Positions 1 through 4,937 of a DNA stretch of 9,077 nt are shown here, one piece after another. The stretch is from Candidatus Brocadiia bacterium (GTDB taxonomy: Bacteria > Planctomycetota > MHYJ01 > JACQXL01), in NCBI GenBank assembly GCA_020062035.1, contig JAGUXD010000037.1:1-9077 (forward strand), given 5' to 3'. Every line of letters starts with the position of its first letter. The stretch's first letter is position 1. The notes below the pieces were generated by a model. That model did not search any database. It was not told where the DNA came from and saw only the letters and a program-made list of their open reading frames with translations. The position numbers and the translations under genes are program-made.

Positions 1-1
1 T

Positions 2-277
2 GACACCATTAGCAAACTTATTAATATTCCTGTTATTACGGTTAGAATATCAGATGGACTTATTCAAACGGCTTGTGTTTTATATGAGACATTGTGTTAT
101 TTCATGGGAGAACCGCCGACAATTCTCAATAGCCAAAAAGCGATAGAATTAAGTCAAAATTACTGGACTTGTCAGACCAAAAAGATTAAAGTAGAACTTA
201 ATTTTAGCACCCTAACAACATTGGAAAACGGGATAAGAAAAACTGCTCAGTGGTATTTAGAAAACAAGTGGATTTGA
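2..277 (+). CDS. NAD-dependent epimerase/dehydratase (extended SDR), C-terminal fragment
   Basis: Only the last 91 codons are inside the window; the frame is open from base 2 to the TGA at 275-277, so the start and the Rossmann-fold NAD-binding half lie upstream. The visible part looks like the C-terminal substrate-binding tail of extended short-chain dehydrogenases of the dihydroflavonol-4-reductase/UDP-sugar epimerase type. It has a GEPPTILNSQKAIEL stretch, then YWTC, then a Lys-rich turn ending in ELNF. It closes with LENGIRKTAQWYLENKWI, matching the family's usual ending (Leu-Glu-x-Gly-Ile-x-x-Thr-x-x-Trp-Tyr-x-x-x-x-Trp). The substrate cannot be told from this portion; a nucleotide-sugar or a steroid/flavonol-like carbonyl compound are both possible. 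A TTG at 92 could be mistaken for a start, but homology-like sequence continues upstream of it. The gene ends 139 bases before the next one, across a repeat, so it is probably a separate unit. Confidence 0.75.
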   Translation, partial: DTISKLINIPVITVRISDGLIQTACVLYETLCYFMGEPPTILNSQKAIELSQNYWTCQTKKIKVELNFSTLTTLENGIRKTAQWYLENKWI

Positions 278-286
278 TAAAGAACA

Positions 287-392
287 TGTAACTATTTAGC
301 CTGTTACCGTGACGCTGATGAATATCGGGGAAAGGGTCCAATTGAGATTCTTTGCCTGCGGCTCAGAATAACAGAGAGGATGAATAGTTACA
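287..392. repeat. Nested palindromic intergenic repeat element
   Basis: This gene-free stretch (278-416) is framed by inverted arms. TGTAACTATTTA at 287-298 pairs with TGAATAGTTACA at 381-392 (11 of 12 positions complementary). Just inside, CTGTTA at 301-306 pairs with TAACAG at 369-374. The roughly 60-base interior contains a further small hairpin at 347-369. Nested dyads filling a whole intergenic gap look like a dispersed palindromic repeat or a MITE-like element rather than an intrinsic terminator: the loop is long and no T-run follows the right arm. No target-site duplication was recognised at the edges. The only copy in the window is this one, so repetition elsewhere in the genome is inferred. 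I see no convincing promoter here; TTGAGA at 342-347 has no good -10 partner. Confidence 0.5.
347..369. repeat. Small hairpin inside the intergenic repeat (ATTCT...AGAAT)
   Basis: ATTCT (347-351) and AGAAT (365-369) form a 5-bp stem. A 2x2 mismatch separates it from an inner GCC (354-356)/GGC (360-362) stem with a TGC loop. From memory, similar GATTCTT-CGC-CTCAGAAT-type palindromes recur in intergenic regions of many environmental bacterial genomes. That recollection is unverified here; the stem itself is directly visible. Confidence 0.45.
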
Positions 393-416
393 GAATATGA
401 AAGGAGAAAATATTAT

Positions 417-1376
417 ATGGGCACACAAATGGTTACTTATAATTTGATAATTTTGCGTGTATCACCACAGGGCTTACTTTCTGCCACGCAGAAATTTGCA
501 GAAATATTTTCATTAGAAATAGAGCCGGCAGAGCAAATCTTAAGAGGAGCACCTATTGTATTCTTAACAGATTTAAGCAGAGAATACTTAAGAACATTAA
601 GAGAACAGTTGCTTACTTTATCTAAAATGGGTATAGAGTTTATGCTGTCTACACGGTTGTCAACAACAATTCCGCGGGTGGTTTGGCCCATTAAGAAACC
701 TCAGTATCTGGAATCTTCAGGTGAACTAATTAGATATGTGGATTTCCAGTGGCGAGGAAATGCCTTTATTTGTCCTAATTGTGCCGAGACATTTATTTTC
801 CGACGACTTGGTAATCCTTTAGCAAGATATTTGAAAGTTAAAGAGGAAATGGCAATTGCTGCAAAAACAACTATTCCGCAAGAGAAAATTACTCCTTCTG
901 TAAGTATATCTGCAGAAAAACCAAAAGAGCAACCCGTGGAGTTAGACGAAAGTGATGTGGTTGAATTGGCTCCTTTAACTGATGCCCAATTAGACAACCC
1001 AAGTGAATCAGTAGTAGAACTTATACCTGTTGAAGAAAGAAAATTTAGTTCTGAAGACCTTGAGCCAATAGATATACTTGAAACACCTAAAGAACCTGAT
1101 GTTCCTGAAGCGGTTCCGGAAGAAGTTGCAGAAGCAGAACTAGCACCCGCACCATCTGCTTCTTGTAGCGTTTTTATTACTTTTCTTCCTCCTCATAAAA
1201 AAACAACTGCTATTCAGTTAATTACTGAAATAAAGGGAGTTTCTGTAAAAGAGGCACAGGCACTCATATCTAAACCAGTGGTACCTATTTTGAAAGATGT
1301 AACTGAGGCAGAAGCCAATAAATGTTTAGAGGAATTCCAGAAAGTAGGGATAAAAGGTAAAATAGTAAAAAAATAG
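417..1376 (+). CDS. Protein with two L7/L12 C-terminal-like domains, a CPNC motif and an acidic linker
   Basis: This 319-residue protein starts at ATG 417, ten bases after AAAGGAG (400-406); the next in-frame ATG at 429 is too far from that site. Residues about 6-80 run strand-helix-helix-strand-helix-strand (LIILRVSP ... VFLTDLS ... GIEFMLSTR), which by eye resembles the ribosomal bL12 C-terminal fold. Residues 250-319 match that domain more clearly, with the IKGVSVKEAQALI segment and then VPILKDVTEAEANKCLEEF, parallel to the L12 pattern of a Lys-Glu-Ala helix, an all-Lys/Val turn and an Ala-rich last helix. Between them, residues 105-130 carry AFICPNCAETF, a single CxxC knuckle (C119, C122) with no second pair to complete a zinc ribbon. 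Residues about 140-248 are acidic and Pro/Glu-rich, probably disordered. No signal peptide or membrane segment is seen, so it is probably cytoplasmic. The function is unknown; it is not a normal L12, which has one such domain and a dimerisation region. Confidence 0.8.
   Translation: MGTQMVTYNLIILRVSPQGLLSATQKFAEIFSLEIEPAEQILRGAPIVFLTDLSREYLRTLREQLLTLSKMGIEFMLSTRLSTTIPRVVWPIKKPQYLESSGELIRYVDFQWRGNAFICPNCAETFIFRRLGNPLARYLKVKEEMAIAAKTTIPQEKITPSVSISAEKPKEQPVELDESDVVELAPLTDAQLDNPSESVVELIPVEERKFSSEDLEPIDILETPKEPDVPEAVPEEVAEAELAPAPSASCSVFITFLPPHKKTTAIQLITEIKGVSVKEAQALISKPVVPILKDVTEAEANKCLEEFQKVGIKGKIVKK
1367..1374 (-). terminator. Possible termination tract downstream of tRNA-Thr
   Basis: Read on the - strand, the tRNA is followed after two bases (T, A) by seven T residues (complement of A1367-A1373). 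The seven-base-pair acceptor stem followed by a T-run could serve as a simple transcription stop, or the T-run could mark the trailer. The same A-run on the + strand encodes the C-terminal Lys-Lys of the gene at 417-1376. No separate terminator hairpin is present, hence the low confidence. Confidence 0.3.
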
Positions 1377-1446
1377 CTAGCCATGGGAGTCGAACCCATA
1401 ACCTTCCCGTTACGAACGGGATGCTCTGCCATTGAGCTAGGCTAGC
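1375..1446 (-). tRNA. tRNA-Thr (anticodon CGU)
   Basis: The - strand folds into a complete 72-base cloverleaf. The acceptor stem pairs GCTAGCC with GGCTAGC, the D stem is GCTC/GAGC with loop AATGGCA, and the anticodon stem is TCCCG/CGGGA. The anticodon loop TTCGTAA gives anticodon CGT (CGU in RNA), reading ACG threonine codons. The variable loop is AGGTT and the T arm is ATGGG-TTCGACT-CCCAT. It closely resembles the E. coli CGU-threonine tRNA in its D, anticodon and T arms. The discriminator base appears to be U (complement of A1375). CCA is not encoded, so it must be added by CCA nucleotidyltransferase. Its last two bases overlap the TAG stop codon of the convergent gene ending at 1376. Confidence 0.95.
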
Positions 1447-1458
1447 ATAGTAGTTATA

Positions 1459-1487
1459 ATATTATATTATAACCCCGCTGGGGTCAA
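1459..1487 (-). promoter_or_regulatory. Probable sigma-70-type promoter for tRNA-Thr
   Basis: On the - strand TTGACC (1487-1482) serves as a -35 element. It is followed at 15 bases by a perfect TATAAT (1466-1461), or at the standard 17 bases by TAATAT (1464-1459). Transcription would begin about 6-8 bases before the mature tRNA 5' end at 1446, giving a very short leader. The -10 region lies in an AT-rich dyad (GTTATAAT 1453-1460 with ATTATAAC 1466-1473). The G/C-rich spacer immediately downstream of the -35 is a CCCC-GCT-GGGG mini-hairpin (1473-1483). Confidence 0.55.
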
Positions 1488-1496
1488 GCGATTTAG

Positions 1497-1525
1497 TATA
1501 ATCTTACTAAAACCATGGAAAGGAG
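1497..1525 (+). promoter_or_regulatory. Possible -10 box and ribosome-binding site for the thiolase-led operon
   Basis: A perfect TATAAT lies at 1497-1502, which would place the transcript start near 1509. No good -35 is found at the proper distance: the bases there belong to the CCCC-GCT-GGGG dyad, so an activator or another -10 is possible. AAAGGAG at 1519-1525 is five bases before ATG 1531 and fixes that start over the in-frame ATG at 1543. This would be the promoter for everything to the window end, since no later one is convincing. Confidence 0.4.
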
Positions 1526-1530
1526 TAGCA

Positions 1531-2715
1531 ATGATATCAGCGATGATAATAAGTGCGGTCAGAACTGCGCTTGGCAGGTTTAATGGTTCATTAACATCTT
1601 TTTCAGCACCCAAATTAGGTAGTTTAGTTATTGAGAGTACTATTAAAAGGGCAGAAATTTCTGCTGATTTAGTAGATGAGGTAATAATGGGTAATGTAAT
1701 CAGTTCCGGTTTAGGTCAGCATCCGGCTCGTCAGTCAGCGCACTATGCTGGGGTGCCTGATAGGGTAGGAGCACTCACTATAAATAAAGTATGTGGTTCT
1801 GGTTTGAAATCTGTAATGCTTGCGGCTAATTCTATTAGAGCCGGTGAGTATCAAGTAATCGTTGCTGGTGGAATGGAAAGTATGACTAATGCGCCTTATC
1901 TTCTGCCCTCAGCCCGTTTTGGACAACGGCTTGGACATACCGAACTTGTTGACGCTATGATTTATGATGGTATATGGGATATTTACAATGATTTTCATAT
2001 GGGAATTACTGCTGAACTTGTGGCTGATAAATATAAAATCACAAGGGAAAGGCAAGATAGATTCGCTTTAGCGAGCCATCAAAAGGCAAATAGAGCAACT
2101 AAAGAAGGTAAATTTAAGGAAGAAATCCTTCCTATTACATTACCTGCTTCTAAAGGCAAAGAGCCAGTTATATTTGATAAAGATGAGGGTGTGAGAGAAG
2201 ATACCACATTGGAAAAATTATCACAATTAAAACCCGCTTTCAAGGAAAATGGAACTGTTACAGCCGGTAATGCCTCACAAATTTCTGATGGTGCAAGTGC
2301 ATTAGTTATAATGTCAAAAGATGCACAGGAGAAAATGAATCTGAAGCCCTTAGCACGGATTATTGACTATGCAACAGGAGGCATGGCACCTGAATGGGTA
2401 ATGATGGCACCATTAGAAGCAGTTAAAAATCTGTTAGAAAAGACCAAGATGAAAATAACAGATTTCGATTTAATAGAGCATAATGAGGCTTTTTCCGTAG
2501 CATCTCTAGCAATAATCCAGGAACTACATCTTAATCCTGATATCGTAAATATTCACGGTGGGGCAGTTGCTTTAGGTCATCCAATTGGTTGTAGTGGGGC
2601 AAGGGTCCTGACTACTTTAATTTATGCCTTAAAACAGCGAAGTCTTAAAAAAGGTCTGGCAACATTGTGCCTCGGTGGAGGAAATGCTGTCGCGATGGCA
2701 ATTGAACTTTTATAA
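1531..2715 (+). CDS. Acetyl-CoA C-acetyltransferase (biosynthetic-type thiolase)
   Basis: This full-length 394-residue thiolase is the size usual for the family. It catalyses reversible Claisen condensation of two acetyl-CoA to acetoacetyl-CoA plus CoA, or thiolysis of 3-ketoacyl-CoA, in the cytoplasm. All catalytic elements are visible: the nucleophile C88 in NKVCGSG, the NEAF oxyanion-hole motif at 318-321, H350 in GHPIGCSGAR, and C380 in the C-terminal CLGGG motif. The GGMESM and TAGNAS motifs at about 113 and 245 are also present. The opening MISAMIISAVRTALGRF is the standard thiolase N-terminus. Names such as atoB, thlA or phaA could apply; sequence alone does not tell the physiological direction. 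It is separated from the tRNA by a short divergent promoter region and is followed after 15 bases by the MshEN gene, with no terminator, so it may head the pilus operon although its chemistry is unrelated. Confidence 0.95.
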   Translation: MISAMIISAVRTALGRFNGSLTSFSAPKLGSLVIESTIKRAEISADLVDEVIMGNVISSGLGQHPARQSAHYAGVPDRVGALTINKVCGSGLKSVMLAANSIRAGEYQVIVAGGMESMTNAPYLLPSARFGQRLGHTELVDAMIYDGIWDIYNDFHMGITAELVADKYKITRERQDRFALASHQKANRATKEGKFKEEILPITLPASKGKEPVIFDKDEGVREDTTLEKLSQLKPAFKENGTVTAGNASQISDGASALVIMSKDAQEKMNLKPLARIIDYATGGMAPEWVMMAPLEAVKNLLEKTKMKITDFDLIEHNEAFSVASLAIIQELHLNPDIVNIHGGAVALGHPIGCSGARVLTTLIYALKQRSLKKGLATLCLGGGNAVAMAIELL

Positions 2716-2730
2716 TATCCAAATGGAAAT

Positions 2731-3183
2731 ATGCCAAATATAACTAAAATAACTAAAAAAAGATTGGGGGAAATCCTTATTGATGAGGGATTAATTACTA
2801 AAGAACATGTCCAGGAGGGACTCAGTGAGCAACAGAAATCAGGTGGAATGCTCGGAGAAAATCTTGTGAAACTCGGCTATATTACCGAAATGGATATCGC
2901 ATCCGCTTTAGCAACCCAATTTGGTCTGCCTTATATAGATGTTACCCGTTATAACATATCCAAAGAGGTGTTTGACCTTTTACCATTAGATTTTATTAAG
3001 CAATTAATCATTCTGGATAAAATTGGCTCTGTTGTTATCATAGCAATTTCTTCGCCTCTGAACGAAAAGATATTTGCAGAGATAGAAAAAATAACTTCCT
3101 GTCAAATATTTGCTTTTGTTAGTACGAGTTCTCAAATCCAGCAAGCAGCCCAGATGGTTCAAAACCAGGGGAAGAAGAAATAA
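2731..3183 (+). CDS. Stand-alone MshEN domain protein (GspE/PilB N-terminal domain; predicted c-di-GMP sensor)
   Basis: This 150-residue protein is essentially one MshEN (GspE/PilB N-terminal) domain with no ATPase attached. Residues 11-34 run R-L-G, then Leu/Ile, G20, and end L31...Q34. The second copy at 41-63 has L41-G42, G49, L60 and Q63. Together they form the tandem motif (RLGxxLxxxG...LxxQ, twice) that binds cyclic di-GMP in MshE and related ATPases. GLPYID (65-70) and the later IAISSP-containing alpha/beta half complete the usual domain. It has no signal or membrane segment. It lies between thiolase and two pilB-type ATPases whose own MshEN regions lack these residues, so it could be a separate regulatory subunit. 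The start lacks a strong ribosome site (only a weak TGGA), implying coupling to thiolase. c-di-GMP binding is inferred from the motif. A remnant of a broken pilB is an alternative, but the intact motif argues against decay. Confidence 0.85.
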   Translation: MPNITKITKKRLGEILIDEGLITKEHVQEGLSEQQKSGGMLGENLVKLGYITEMDIASALATQFGLPYIDVTRYNISKEVFDLLPLDFIKQLIILDKIGSVVIIAISSPLNEKIFAEIEKITSCQIFAFVSTSSQIQQAAQMVQNQGKKK

Positions 3184-3191
3184 ATTTCCCG

Positions 3192-3209
3192 TCCCGATGG
3201 ACATCGGGA
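3192..3209 (+). promoter_or_regulatory. Perfect hairpin in the leader of pilB1
   Basis: TCCCGAT (3192-3198), loop GGAC, ATCGGGA (3203-3209) forms a perfect 7-bp stem in the 37-base gap between the MshEN stop (3183) and the ATPase start (3221). No T-run follows, so it is not a rho-independent terminator. The only Shine-Dalgarno-like bases before ATG 3221, GGGA at 3206-3209, are inside the 3' arm. An ATG at 3197, in frame with the ATPase, is in the 5' arm and is considered not the start. Roles as a translational gate, an mRNA-stability element or a dispersed palindromic repeat are all possible. Confidence 0.55.
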
Positions 3210-3220
3210 TAACAACAATT

Positions 3221-4936
3221 ATGAAAACCAGTTTAGATAAAAAGATTAATAATCTATTGGTAAAATATAAAATTATCTCTTCCGAGAAAAACCAAGAGAT
3301 TACAAAGCAATCACTTAACAGTGATTTACCTTATCCAGAATTCTTAATCCAGAATAACATAGTTTCCGAGCATGCCTTATTATCATTACTCGCATTAGAT
3401 TCTAACACACCACCAATAGATATTGATAAAATGACCCCCGAGGAAGATTTGGTCATGTCTTTTGATAGAAATAGATTAGAGTCCTACAGTATGCTACCTT
3501 TAGCCAGAATAGGTGCTATTATGACCGTAGCGGTTTCTAATCCGTATGATGTGGTAATGATGGATGAAGCGAGGGTGTTTTTTAATAGTGAATTACGATT
3601 GGTTGTTTCCACCTCTTCCAAGATTAAGCAAAAGATAGAGCATATTTATAATCCCGGAGAACAAGAGATGGAGAACCTATTAGACGAAAGTATGGCTGAT
3701 GATGTGGAGATTACCAAGGTTGATACAGGAGACGATTTAAGTGCTGACGAGTTAGCCAAATCAGCCGAAGATGCTCCGATTGTTAAGTTTGTGAACAAAA
3801 TAATTTATAAGGCATTAGAAGAAAAAGCAAGTGATATTCATATAGAGCCCTTTGAAAAGATGGTTTCTATCCGCTATCGTAAAGACGGTGTTCTTCATGA
3901 AGCGGTGTCTCCTCCCAAGAAGGTTTTTAATGCCATTATCTCAAGGATAAAAATAATGACTGCTCTTGATATTGCAGAAAGACGCATTCCTCAGGACGGC
4001 AAATTTCAGATTAAGTTTGAAGGACGACAGATTGACTTCAGGGTCTCTACATTGCCGACCATTTTTGGTGAGAAGGTTGTAATGAGGGTTCTTGATTCAT
4101 CAAGTATCACACTGGGTCTGGATGTATTGGGATTTGAGCCAGAGGCACTTGATGCCTTCAGACGAGCCGTTCATTCTCCTTATGGGATGCTTTTAGTAAC
4201 AGGACCGACCGGCAGTGGGAAAAGCACGACCCTTTATTCAGCCGTTAAAGAGATTATGTCAGGTGAGGACAATATGATGACCGTAGAAGACCCTGTAGAA
4301 TATCAATTAGAAGGCGTGGGACAGGTCCCGATAAAACCCAAACGGGGCTTGACTTTTGGCCTTGCTTTACGTTCCATACTCCGTCAGGACCCAAATAAAA
4401 TAATGATTGGTGAAATTAGAGATGGTGAAACAGCCGGTATCGCAGTAAAGGCCGCTATGACAGGTCATCTGGTCCTAAGCACTTTACATACTAATGACGC
4501 CGCATCTTCTATATCACGACTTATTGATATGGGAGTTGATAAGTTTCTGGTTGCATCTTCTGTAATATTAATCGCGGCCCAGCGGCTTGCCAGAAAACTT
4601 TGTGATAAATGTAAAAAACCACTTGAAAAATTGCCTGATGCTGATAAACTAATTCGGATTGGGTTTAAGCCCGAAGAATGTTCTGCCGTTACGATTTATC
4701 ACCCGGTCGGCTGTTCACAATGTAATAAGGGCTATAGAGGAAGATTTGCTATCCTGGAAACATTAGAAATTGATGATGAAATACGTAGAATGATTATTAA
4801 AGGCGAGCCGGTTATTGATATTAAAAATTATGCGATAAAGCAGAGAGAGATGCTTACCTTAAGACGCACTGGAGTCCTTAATATAGCGCGGGGGCGAACC
4901 TCTATCGAAGAAGTATTGAAAATGACAGAACAATAA
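3221..4936 (+). CDS. pilB: Type IV pilus/type II secretion assembly ATPase, first copy (PilB/GspE family)
   Basis: This 571-residue hexameric motor ATPase of the PilB/GspE class acts at the cytoplasmic face of the inner membrane with PilC. Order: MshEN-type domain (about 1-145), acidic linker (145-185), N2-like domain with SDIHIEP at 204-210, then the RecA-like core. The core has Walker A GPTGSGKST (328-336), Asp box TVEDPVEYQ (354 on), Walker B ending GEIRD (397-401, catalytic E398), and His box GHLVLSTLHTND (415-426). Four cysteines, C461, C464, C498 and C501, form the zinc site typical of PilB/GspE and absent from PilT. Before Walker B it reads DPNKIMIGE rather than the usual DPDIIMxGE. 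The start at 3221 is chosen because it gives MKTSLDKKI, aligning with MLTSIDKKI of the next gene and giving the same length; an upstream ATG at 3197 sits in a hairpin. The N-terminal c-di-GMP motif is degenerate. Confidence 0.93.
   Translation: MKTSLDKKINNLLVKYKIISSEKNQEITKQSLNSDLPYPEFLIQNNIVSEHALLSLLALDSNTPPIDIDKMTPEEDLVMSFDRNRLESYSMLPLARIGAIMTVAVSNPYDVVMMDEARVFFNSELRLVVSTSSKIKQKIEHIYNPGEQEMENLLDESMADDVEITKVDTGDDLSADELAKSAEDAPIVKFVNKIIYKALEEKASDIHIEPFEKMVSIRYRKDGVLHEAVSPPKKVFNAIISRIKIMTALDIAERRIPQDGKFQIKFEGRQIDFRVSTLPTIFGEKVVMRVLDSSSITLGLDVLGFEPEALDAFRRAVHSPYGMLLVTGPTGSGKSTTLYSAVKEIMSGEDNMMTVEDPVEYQLEGVGQVPIKPKRGLTFGLALRSILRQDPNKIMIGEIRDGETAGIAVKAAMTGHLVLSTLHTNDAASSISRLIDMGVDKFLVASSVILIAAQRLARKLCDKCKKPLEKLPDADKLIRIGFKPEECSAVTIYHPVGCSQCNKGYRGRFAILETLEIDDEIRRMIIKGEPVIDIKNYAIKQREMLTLRRTGVLNIARGRTSIEEVLKMTEQ
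4283..4309 (+). repeat. 27-bp identical segment, copy 1 (Asp-box region of pilB1)
   Basis: The 27 bases here are identical to 6012-6038 in the second ATPase gene. They encode the VEDPVEYQL core of the Asp box in both. Identity extends to third codon positions, so this exceeds what protein conservation alone requires. It is part of a wider tandem duplication rather than an independent repeat. Confidence 0.9.
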
Positions 4937-4937
4937 T

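Noticed and set aside
342..370. Possible promoter TTGAGA with a weak -10 before the L12-like gene
   Set aside because: The -10 candidate (AGAATA) is poor and both elements lie in the palindromic repeat core.
1214..1432. Antisense open frame across the tRNA and the end of the L12-like gene
   Set aside because: It runs through the tRNA-Thr sequence and has no coding support.
2711..2716. Perfect TATAAT just before the MshEN gene as an internal promoter
   Set aside because: It covers the thiolase stop codon, has no recognisable -35 at 16-18 bases upstream, and would leave a leader too short for a ribosome site.
2731..3183. MshEN protein as a frameshifted N-terminus of the following ATPase
   Set aside because: The downstream ATPase already has its own complete MshEN-type domain of normal length, and the small gene ends cleanly after a full domain.
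3192..3209. Hairpin as a rho-independent terminator
   Set aside because: The stem is short and no T-run follows it; the next bases are TAACAACAATT.
3110..3220. Longer N-terminus for the first pilB ATPase, extending back into the MshEN gene or to ATG 3197
   Set aside because: It would overlap the MshEN gene in another frame or start inside a hairpin, and the added residues resemble nothing in the family. Start 3221 aligns with the paralogue and gives an equal length of 571 aa.
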